Shown: positions 42,630 through 51,944 of the stretch, piece after piece
How positions within the stretch are numbered: position 1 is the stretch's first letter
How the letters are laid out: every line of letters starts with the position of its first letter
Source of the DNA: Symbiodinium natans
Lineage: Eukaryota; Sar; Dinophyceae; Suessiales; Symbiodiniaceae
Direction of reading: 5' to 3'
Length of the DNA stretch: 64,000 nt
Assembly (NCBI GenBank): GCA_905221605.1
Contig: CAJNDS010000924.1
Coordinates: 693,212-757,211, forward strand
Translations under genes and position numbers: made by a program
The notes under the pieces: generated by a model
What the model saw: the letters and a program-made list of their open reading frames with translations, nothing else
Told to the model about the DNA's origin: nothing
Databases searched by the model: none

Positions 42630-43618
42630 ATGAACTTAGTCCTGCTGCTCTACGACGAGGTGGAGGAGATAAATGCCACTGGATCCGTCCTCTTGCCCAC
42701 CACGGACCGTCGTGCACGACACATTGCAACTGTGTTAAAGCCAAAGCCCGGCGCAACAATCCGCGTTGGCTGCGTGGGAGTCGGTGTGGGGCGCGCGAGC
42801 GTGTGCATTTTGGAGGATGGGCAAGTTCGACTAAGTCCGGCTGCCAGCAATGACACCGACGCAGCTGGCCGGCTTTGCTTGTCGGCGTTGCCTCCCCACC
42901 CGCACGTGGAGTTGCTTTTGGCCATGCCTCGTCCAAAGGCGCCGGGGCTCGCGGGCATGAGAGCTAGCATGAAGTTGGACCGACTTTCGTGACATTCACC
43001 CTTTTGGGCCAGAATGAACTTCCCAGATGCAAGACCATCACAAAGCCTTTGCTAGCCGCTCCTTTTTTTGGCTACGGTGGGGTCCCTTTCATAGTTCGAA
43101 AGACACGTGAAATGCAGACTTTACTTGGTTAGTACAAAACTTATAGGATCCTTGCGGGCGGGGGGCTCAAGGGGGTATGTAACCCAATGCTCTCTACTAC
43201 TCCCCGCTACCCCCAAGGCTCCCTAAGCCTCCCCAAGGTTTATTAGGTACCTACTACCCATGACACAGCTCCTTCAGGACTCTACAACTGTAAGGGTCGT
43301 TACATTGTCCTCAATTGGGGAACCCTTATATACCCCTTACATATACCCTATACGGCCCAAGGGCTCATACTTCAGAACCCTCAGCAGAGGTACGGGGCCA
43401 TATTGAGGGACCATGTAACTACCCTTGGACTACAACTCCCCTAAACTTTAAACCATAAAACCCTAAACCCTATAGACCCGACTTCCTGAACCCTAAACCC
43501 TAAAACCCTACATCCCCTGGTGCACAGGTTATGATGAGGCTCTGGTCGGTGCTGGCACAGCTTGGCTTGCGCCGCATCGTGCTGACCAACGCTTGGCGCG
43601 TGGAAACTCTGGCCGGGA

Positions 43619-43653
<35 letters not shown>

Positions 43654-46600
43654 GGGTATATATATATATATATTGGTATTTATTTATATATATATATATA
43701 TACATGTCTAAGTAGTATACTACCGGATCCCCCCCCCCCCCGGGAGAAAGTCCTAGTCACATGGTAAAGGCCCGTATGTTAAGCCATTGCTATCTTTGAT
43801 CTTGATACAAGGAAGATGGCTTAGGAATTCATTGTTGCACCATGTGTCGATGCTTGAAGAACAGATATGAAACATTATGGCAGGGAACCAACAAACATAC
43901 TTACACGAATTGCACACATTGTGGGTTGACATACAAGGTATCAAGCACATGACGAACAGCTGTTTTTCCTTTGGCGCGAAAGCAAGACGAACAGCTGTTT
44001 TTCCTTTGGCGCGAAAGCAAGGGCAGGCACTTCGCAACGCCAGGTGGTTCAATTGTTTAAACTTGCACAACACTGGCGAAATTCCTAGTTCTACATGCAG
44101 GTTCATGGGTACTTATAACCCCTATTATAAGTCTACATATAACCTACTTCGGGGACTTGCGGGGCTTATAAGTTACCCTGAACCTCAAAGTACGGCTGGA
44201 AGCATAGTTGTGGCAGGGGAAGCCTCCTCGTTTTTACAGCCGCAGGCTATTTCGCATCCAGAGCCCTAAACTTGTAAACCCCTGCACCCTTGGTGGCCCA
44301 GTGGTGTCCGTTTGCTCCTTTTGGTTCTAGGTTCCCTTCTAAAGTCACCACCACCCCCCCCCCCCCCAAAAAAAAAAAAAAAAACAAACATATATATATA
44401 TATATATATAGTAATAATAAAATAAATAAAAAATACATATATAGATATATATAAGAATAAAAACAAAGTCCAATTATAATAAGGGTACTGGGTTACCAAG
44501 AACCCTCAAAGGCAAGATCGGCGGCCTGCCAGGCAAAGCCCTATTTCTCCTCACAAGCCAGCGGGCTTAGGGGTTAGGGTTTAGGGTTTAGGGTTTCGGG
44601 TGCCCAGGAGAAGCCCTATTTCTCCTCGCAAGCCACCGATCCGAGCAAGTACACCCCCGAGATGCTACGTGGCCTTTGACACGGGGCATGTTCTATGGCT
44701 TTTTTTGGGAATTACATTTGTGCTGTTTATGTTGGGCTTTCGGGTTTAGGGTTTCGGGTTGAGGGACTAAGGTCTAGGGTCTAGGATCTAGGGTTGGTTT
44801 AGGGTTTAGGGTTTAGGGTGCCTCCTTAAAGACTATGTTTTTTGTTTATTTGTTGAAACCCCAAAGGAATATTCAAATACTTGTTTTTTTGAGGGTTCTA
44901 AGGGGAGCATGGTGTTTTTGGTTTGCTCTTTCACTTAGTCTGCATCCGCAAAACGCTGGCAACAAGGCATGACAAGCCCAAGAGCTTACTGTTGGTTAGT
45001 AGGGAATGGGGGAATAAGGTACCATATGTAATCCCTTAAAGGATACATTGGGGACATAGGGAATGTGGTATCTCTCTCATTCCCCCAAGCGTGCATAGCC
45101 CACGGAGAAAGGACGAGGACGCGGACATCATGGGGTTTAGGGTTTAGGGTTTAGGGGTTAGGGGTTAGGGGTTAGGGTTTAGGGTTTAGGGTTTAGCGTT
45201 TAGGGTTTAGGGTCTAGGGTTTAGGGTCCTAGGGTCAAGTGTGATGTATCTTCGAATGTTTGTAGGGATGCCTAGACAAAGCCTTATTCCGGGTGAGAAC
45301 GCCCGCTTGAGCCCCCGGACCACAAACCCTACCTAGACCTCTATAAATGTAGTTCCTTTTGGGGGACCTGATTTTGTTCACCTCCACAAACCCACCTCCC
45401 ACAATCCTAAACCCTGAGCCCCTAACCCACAACCCCAAGCCTTAACCCCGAAACGTCCCTGCAGCTTCCGCTCGTCCAGCGATTCGGGAGTAAGAAGAGC
45501 CACCCCCCCAAACCCGAAACCCCAAAAAACCGCTAAGCCCCCAAACCAGAAACCCCAAACTCTAAACCCTAAAACTCCTACAACCCTAAAACCCTAAACC
45601 CTAAGCCCTAAAACCCCCAAAGCCCCTAAACCCCTACTAAATCCCTAAACCCCTAAGCCCTAACCCCCCTAAAGCCCCCCCACAATTCAAGGTTGGAAGG
45701 TCTGGAGCAGGCGGTGTGCACCACCTTGCCAGAGGTGCAGGTTGAGCTCCTGGTCGAAGTTCAGGGTTTATGGGGTTTATAGGGTGGTTCAGGGTTCAGG
45801 GTTTAGGGTTTAGGGTTTAGGGTTTAGGGTTTAGGGTACCAGCCCTGTACCCCTTAAACAAATACGGAAGATGTCCTCAGTCGTGCTGAGGCTCCCTCGA
45901 TAATTAAAGGTCCGTTCCTTTAAGAGGGGCTTAGGGTTTAGGGCATAGGATCTAGGGTTTAGGGCTTAGATTGATTTTATGGCTTAGGTTGTTTGGGGCC
46001 TCTTTTGCACGCCACGGCTCAAGGGTCAAGGGTCAAGGGTCTAGGGTCTAGGGTTTAGGGTTTAGGGTTTAGGGTTTAGGGTTTAGGGTTTAGGGTTTAG
46101 GGTTTGAGGTCCCATGAGACATGTTTGCAATTCCCACATTCTTCTTTGCAACGGCCGTGACCTGCCATCCCTGAACAAGTTCTGTAGGGATTCTGAATAT
46201 GATTTAAGGCATGTTCCTACATTGAGGGGTATAGAGGGGTCTTTGGGGTGAGCCAATAAACCCGAACCCAAAACCCTAAACCCTAAACCGCGCGGAGGCT
46301 GCGACTAAAGCCTTTCGTGGAGGATTCCCTGGATGCCCTCTTCCCGACACCTAACTTCCTGCGGCTGCTCTGCCATCCGGGCGATGCTGGAGTGTTTCGG
46401 CGGGATGGTTTAGGGTTTAGGGTTTAGGGTTTAGGGTTTAGGGTTTAGGGTTTAGGGTTTAGGGTTTAGGGTTTAGGGTTTAGGGTCGGGCGCTTGGCAA
46501 GTTGAGTGTTCGGGTTGCACTGGTTAACCCCACTCAAACCACCAAAGTATGTAAAGCAACGGTCCTCTTTTTAATGGGTATCGGGCAATTTGTTTTACAT

Positions 46601-49119
46601 ACTCCGGGGGGTCCAGGCAAGGATTAGTGACGTGCTTTGGCTTAGGATTGGAGGTTCAGGGTTTGCCGTGGTAAACCCTCTCCCAAGAGCCCTCTATACC
46701 CCTGAATTGAGGAATTTGCCCTAAATCAAATTAAGAACCCCTGTAACTACATAATCTAAGGTCGTGGGTATTTGTGAACTCTCTGAGTTCACCCTAAACC
46801 TGACAAACAGTTCGAGCACTGGGCTGGGGGCTTCCGGGGTCTGGCAAACGGTTCCGGGGTCTGGCAAACTTCAGGCTTAGAAAACTGAGTGGTGAGGTTG
46901 AGTATTAGGGGCTTGGATGAAGGCCAACCTCCAAGTGTCAACCCCCCCCACCCCCCAAAACCCTCAACCTTGGACCAAAAACCCTCCCAGGTTCCCATCC
47001 GCGAGGCCCTGCTCGAGGCGCAGGCGCGTGGAGCGCCGCCCCAGGCCGTGCTCCTGGCAGACACTCGGGCTGCAGCCATGAGACCCTTTGGTGCCAATTA
47101 GGGGTTAAAAAAGCAGGGCTGGCACCTGAGGGAGTCCAGTTTGAAGAAAGGGTTCTCTCATCTACCCCCGCGCAGATAGAACCTTGCCTGATTCTTGCGG
47201 AAGGATCGAGGGTGTACAGCAAGGTCAGCCAGAAGCTGTCATTTATCTCATGCTAACAGGCAAGCCCTCTTGCAAGCGCCGTCATGAGATACCGCTAAAC
47301 ATCCCTGGAGCCTACAAGCAGTGTTCTTCTTGACGGCGGCCCTCGAAGATTGTACAAGAGCACCTCAAGCGCGGCTCTCGAAGGTGACTTCTGTCATCAT
47401 GAGAACGATTATGCTTAAGAATCATCATGACATTGCAATGGAAGTCATATGTACCACACTTAATACAACCACAATCGTTCAGATATCAACAGCAAGCGCA
47501 AAGGAACTCGGGGTGGGTCTTGAAAAAAAGCACGAGAAGGCCACCCTGTTTGTTCTTCAAGGCCCTAATGTGGTTCCTTTTCGGGTTAGTTATTAGGGAT
47601 TAAAGTGTGCTACCCTAAAAAGGTACTACACAGGAGCCTCTCGGTACCCAGAGAGCCCAACCCCTTCACTAACGAATATTCCTGAAATCATAAAAAGGAT
47701 CCCTTTATACCTGAAGTTATAGTCCTTAATCAAGCAGTATTGGCACAGTATGGGCTCTCTGGGCGCTACCTAGGAGCCTTGGGGTAGAACCCTAAGCCCT
47801 AAACCCCAAACTCCAAACCCTAACCCCTAAAGCCTAAACCCTAAACCCAAAACCCTAAACCCTAAACTACACCCTAAACCGTAGACAAAGGTCGGCCCTG
47901 AGGGCGGTTGGGTGGACTATGAGGTGGACATGTTCCGCGAGCGTGGTTTTGTGCAGGCATGGGGAGAGTTTTGGGGTTTAGGGGGATGCAAAAAGGGTTT
48001 CGGGTTTAGGGCTGTTTAGGGTTTGGTCTTACGGTTTGGTGCTGTTTAGGGTTGTTTACTTCAGATCCCGAAACTCACGGAAAAAATCTCGAGGTCTCTT
48101 TGGGGAGCCGCATACTGACCACGGACGTGGCGCTGGTGTCGCTGGTTGCGCTGACCATGGATGGACTCTCGGGGCTGGGCTCGGGAAAGGCGCGGTTTAG
48201 ATGGGTTTAGATGGGTTTTGAGAGTTGTTTAGATGGGTTTAGATGTGTCTAGATGGGTTTAGATGGGTTTAGATGTGTTTAGATGGGTTTAGATGGGTTT
48301 AGATGGGTTTAGATGGGTTTAGATGGGTTTAGATGGGTTTAGGGTTTTAGAGGTTTAGGATGTGGGGTTTAGAGTTGTTTTTTTTTTCCACTTCCAATGC
48401 TCAAACAACGCAATATATCCCCAAGGCTCAATATAGCCCCAACGCCTCACTTAAAAAAAAGAAGGCCTAAGATTCGGATGTTTTTTTGGGTCGAAGGTTT
48501 GGCTTTCGTAATGGTTGAGGGCTTGGGGTCAGTAAAAATTATAAGGGGTCTTATTCTGATTTAAGGCATATTCCTTCATGAAAGGGTCTATAGAGGGTTC
48601 TTTGAATAAACTCTGAAACTCGGCTGGGCTGGAGCAGGCTAGGGTTGTCGGCCGGCTGGTTTACTTGAGAAGATGGGTAGTTGTAAGTGGGTCATTAGTT
48701 AAACCCTAAACCCTAAACCCTAAACCCTAAACCCTAAACCCTAAACCCTAAACCCTAAACCTAAACCCTAAACCCTAAAGAGTCATAAGTAGGGTAGTTA
48801 TCACACTGGAAATGTAACCGTGATCCGAAAAAAAAGGTACATATCTCCCGACCTCGGCCATGAACTGAACCTGCGATTATGTTCATACATGGTGTTCAAA
48901 GAACCCCATACCCCCTGAAATTAGGTCATATGCCTTAAAGCATAGAGGGTGTCCTATAAACCTACAGCTTAGGGTTGAGGGTTTAGGGTTTAGGGTTTAG
49001 GGTTTAGGGTTACTTGAGGGGTATTGGGCTCTTTGTGCATCCGAATCTTCCAAGAGGCAAAGCGCAAGCTGCCAGCAAGAGCTGCCGACGCCTTGGCCAG
49101 CCTGCTGCCATGTTGCTAG
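42630..49119 (+). CDS. rsmE: RsmE-type 16S rRNA (uracil-N3)-methyltransferase
   Basis: RsmE family: SAM-dependent SPOUT methyltransferase that makes m3U1498 in bacterial 16S rRNA, so an organellar ribosome is the likely target. Nine exons give 293 residues in frame: 42630-42938, 43528-43602, 44608-44671, 45700-45745, 46298-46391, 46991-47059, 47891-47956, 48094-48189 and 49057-49119 (TAG). Motifs in order: DRRARHIATVLKPKPG (N-terminal PUA-like part), ELLLAMPRPK, SVLAQLGLRRIVLTNAWRVE, KPYFSSQ, LKPFVEDSLDALFP, VLLAVGPEGGW with DYEVDMFRERGF, and SLGSRILTTDVALVSLVAL (SPOUT knot and SAM-binding region). Donors are GC at five introns, GA at two (exons 2 and 6) and GT at one. The ATG matches the usual family start MNL, and CTCACAG stands five bases upstream as a possible trans-splice acceptor. 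No transit peptide was found in the first exon; one could be encoded upstream. Confidence 0.93.
43618..43712. repeat. AT microsatellite
   Basis: TATATA tracts interrupted by CATA, GGGTA and TTGGTATT immediately after RsmE exon 2. Confidence 0.95.
43949..44020 (+). repeat. Perfect 35-bp tandem duplication
   Basis: A 35-bp block starting GACGAACAGCTGTTTTTCCT and ending CGAAAGCAA occurs twice with no gap and no mismatch, in the RsmE intron after exon 2. The identity implies a recent duplication. Confidence 0.93.
44528..44564 (+). pseudogene. Partial decoy copy of RsmE exon 3
   Basis: About 32 bases repeat the acceptor and the start of exon 3 (GCCAGG then AAGCCCTATTTCTCCTC). The real exon starts at 44608. 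The copy differs at a few positions, keeps the CCAG|G splice site and would stay in frame with exon 2 (AKPYFSSQAS). A short TTTAGGG patch lies between the copy and the true exon. Exon 3 continues with family-typical sequence, so 44608 is taken as real. Confidence 0.85.
46406..46487 (+). repeat. TTTAGGG array
   Basis: About twelve perfect heptamers starting 15 bases after RsmE exon 5. Confidence 0.95.
47645..47764. mobile_element. Inverted-repeat element, F1 family
   Basis: TACCCAGAGAGCCCAACCCC and AGTATGGGCTCTCTGGGCGC are inverted ends; a piece of the ACCCAGAGGC family flanks it on both sides (about 47570-47644 and 47765-47786), so the F1 element appears to have landed inside that other element. 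Confidence 0.8.
48195..48345 (+). repeat. GGGTTTAGAT decamer array
   Basis: About fourteen copies of GGGTTTAGAT, a 10-bp relative of TTTAGGG, beginning six bases after the donor of RsmE exon 8. Confidence 0.95.
48690..48779 (-). repeat. CCCTAAA array
   Basis: About twelve heptamers with one CCTAAA slip in the last RsmE intron. Confidence 0.94.
48898..49041. mobile_element. F1 inverted-repeat element with an internal TTTAGGG insert
   Basis: Left end AAAGAACCCCATACCCCCTG and right end TTGAGGGGTATTGGGCTCTT are the usual F1 ends, but TTAGGGTTGAGGG plus four TTTAGGG repeats (48969-49012) lie inside. The family core is about 110 bp elsewhere. Its right end is 15 bases before the last RsmE exon. 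Confidence 0.8.
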
Positions 49120-49478
49120 CTTCTGAGCGTGTCTGGGTTTGGGTTTGGGCTTTGGGCTTTAGGGGTTAGGGTTTACATAAGGTCTCTAGGGTGTAGGATT
49201 TAGGGTTTTGGGTTTTAGGTTTAGGATTCAGGGTTTAGGGTTTAGGGTTTAGGGTTTAGGGTGCTTCACGTTTGCAGGTGCCATCACCCAGAGAAAAAGA
49301 AGCGTTGGCATGCACCCGTTGCCTATTGTGCAGTCTTGGGGGCCTGTGGCGCCGCGCCGGGACTTTGTACCTGACGTTTGAAGTGCTCAAGGCGTGACAG
49401 GTAAGGCACACTTGCAATACTTCATTGAATCTCCCCCTGAAAAAAAGCTATAAAGCAGATGTGTTGGCCAAGAGTGCC

Positions 49479-50551
49479 ATGATGTGGGAGGTCACTGTGA
49501 AGGTTTTGGTCTTGGTGATGCTCACGACCATCGAAATGTTGGAGTCGTGGTTTCTGGTGGGGGGGGGCGGGGGGCGGGGCACGCTTGTGGAGCAGTCAGC
49601 GCAGGTTTTTTGGACTTTGCAAGCAGCCTTCGTGCTGGACTGAACCCCTTGTTCACGCTTGTCTCCACATGCCCTCCTACCTCAGATGCCCTGCCGCCTC
49701 CAACCCAATCCTGGCAGCAGCTGCCAAACCTGAACCTCCTCAAGAATCCCAAACACCATGAAATACTAGGGTTTGGGGTTTAGGGTTTAGGGTTTAGGGT
49801 TTAGGGAACGTCTCCGCATGCAGGAGCTGAAGAGAACTAGCTGCAAGGACTTCTCCACATACCAGGAGGCGAAGGCACCCAGGTTCGGGAGGGATCCAAA
49901 AATTCGGCTGAGTTGACCAGAGGCCCCCCCCCCCCCCTCAACTACCCGCCAGTACTTCCACCTTTACGGATCCCTAGAATCGCTTCTTCAGGGTACAAGT
50001 TCGGGTTTAGGGTTTAGGGTTTAGGGCTTTGGGGTTTAGGGTTTAGGGTGCGTCGAATCTGGGTGATGGAGAGAAGGCCGTAGGCGCCGGGTTTAGAGTC
50101 CAGGGTTTGGGGTTTTGGGTTAGGGGTTTAGGGGTTTAGGGTTTAGAGTTTTGGGGCTTAGGCAGCTGCACTAGCTTTTGGCGTTCGGAAGTGTATTGAG
50201 AGCCTTCAATGACCCTCAACTGGAAGCGCTGAAGACCATGAAGGTTATTGATTTGGCTTCTGTAGGCCTTCAAGAGCCTCTAACGTCAGACAGCCCAGGT
50301 CTCTTTAGCTATGCAGTAAGTTCTTATAACGTCATAGTTAGGACGCCGAGATCATCTATACTCTATACCCTAAACCCTAAACCCTAAACCCTAAACCCTA
50401 AACCCTAAACCGATTTTGAAAGATTGTGCTTCCTGAGTACCAGTCTCCTCAGGCATGGTACGACAAGTACTTCCCTCAGTATGGCGATCTGGCTGGCCTG
50501 GATGGTGATCGGGACGGCAAGCCGTGCGAGAAGCTTCTGAGGAGCAAGTGA
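49479..50551 (+). CDS. Small protein with C-terminal excalibur calcium-binding domain
   Basis: Two exons are secure: 49824-49874 (ELKRTSCKDFSTYQEAK) and 50453-50551 (AWYDKYFPQYGDLAG, then LDGDRDGKPCEKLLRSK and TGA). The GC donor and AG|G acceptor join them in frame. The pattern C-K-D-F ... Y-G-D-L-A-G-L-D-x-D-x-D-G-x-x-C-E is the excalibur domain, an extracellular calcium-binding module of bacterial surface proteins and secreted nucleases. An upstream frame with ATG at 49479/49482 reads MMWEVTVKVLVLVMLTTIEM, which looks like a signal peptide and would suit secretion, but its splice to 49824 is not fixed. Excalibur often follows SNase domains in bacteria; here a complete RsmE gene lies between. 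A bacterial origin is plausible. Confidence 0.75.
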
Positions 50552-50572
50552 GGCCCTGTGTGACCCAGAGAG

Positions 50573-50670
50573 CCCAATGCCCCTAAAATTCAGGAATCAA
50601 TAATAGCGACCCTTAATGAGTCATCTAAGCTTTCTTCCTTAGTTAAAGGGGTACTGGGCTCCTTGGGCAG
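50573..50670. mobile_element. F1 inverted-repeat element just after the excalibur stop
   Basis: ACCCAGAGAGCCCAATGCCC and GGGGTACTGGGCTCCTTGGG are inverted ends. It starts 21 bases after the stop codon, so it probably lies in the 3' untranslated region. Confidence 0.85.
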
Positions 50671-51292
50671 ACAACGCCCCCCAGAACCCACGACTTGAAG
50701 CTCGAGGCTCGCAGGGGGCACACCTTTGATCCCTTTTTTCTTAAAGTTTGCCGCCTTAGAATGAGACCCAAAATGGGACCTTCATTTAGAGAGTTACCCA
50801 TTGTGGTTCCTTTTTTCGGATATGGGGGTTTTACGACATGTTGGGGCATTGGGGCATTCAGAGAGAAGAGTTGTAGTGGCTTTTTCGGATATGGGTTGGG
50901 GGGCTGGGGGTACCTTCTTGAGGTCCTTACTAGAAAGAGACCCTACTATTGGGCGGTCCCTTGTTATCCTAAACCTCATATGTAATTCACAGCTCGCAGA
51001 AAAGAAGAAAATTAGTCACAGAAGGAATTACGAAAAGGGTTCCAGGAGAGGTCCAGGGAGCGGGTCTGTGTGCAGCTGGCTTCAAGCTTTGCGCCGTTTC
51101 AGACGCTGGCATCCGCCTTGCGGAGTGATACGAGGCCCTGCCAGCGCTGACCACAACAAAACCAAGTTCGGGGTCTGGGGTTTGTGAGTGAGGGTTTGCG
51201 GGTCGTTCACTTTGAAGTCCGCTTCAGGCCGAGGAAGCGTGAAACGTTGAGGAAGGAGAGCTGACGATTTGCATCGCAATACCAAAGAGCCT

Positions 51293-51295
<3 letters not shown>
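50671..51295. other. Spacer without a supported gene
   Basis: Short overlapping frames on both strands but no recognised domain. About 50795-50910 contains a GGATATGGG and TTTTTCGGATATGGG direct repeat. I see no exon I can defend. Confidence 0.5.
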
Positions 51296-51325
<30 letters not shown>

Positions 51326-51552
51326 CTTGATTTATTTATATTTATATTTATATTTATATTTATATTTATATTTATATTTATATTTATATATTTATATATT
51401 TATTTATATTTGTATTTATATTTATATTTATATCTATATTTGTATTTGTATTTATATTTATATTTATATTTATATTTATATTTGTTTATATATATATACA
51501 TATACATATATACCTATATATGCTTATATATATATATGTGTACATATATAAC
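51296..51552. repeat. TATTTA / TA microsatellite
   Basis: A pure AT run, then about 28 TTTATA hexamers with a few TTTGTA variants, then TA-rich sequence. It marks the left edge of the satellite block. Confidence 0.96.
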
Positions 51553-51944
51553 CCTGAACCCTAAGCCCTGATGGCATTGCATAGCGTGAGGCTTAGTTAC
51601 ACTTCCTGGAGCTCTCGCGTAGCATTGCGCTGTGGGGGAGGTCATGTCAATTGCTTGTAGAAGCCTAGGGGCTTCGAGGAGGCTACTTGAAGGAGATTAC
51701 CCCTATACCTCCGGTTTAGGGTTGAGGGTTTGGGGTTTAGGGCTTAGGGTCGTGTGAGACTCTGTCGTAACGGGGGCGGGAAGGGGGAGGGGCGGGGGGG
51801 GGGGGGGGTGTGTGCAGCTTAAATAGGGTCTATTTGGAAGCTGAGACTTGTGTTTTAAAGAGGAAATCAGGCCCCAAAACGTATACTTATTTACAAGAGA
51901 CAACTTCCAAATAGACCCTATTTTAGGTTCTGTAGGGTTGCCAA

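Noticed and set aside
34235-50551. SNase and excalibur exons as one fused gene
   Set aside because: A complete nine-exon RsmE gene with its own start and stop lies between them on the same strand. A nested gene is possible but has no support from the sequence.
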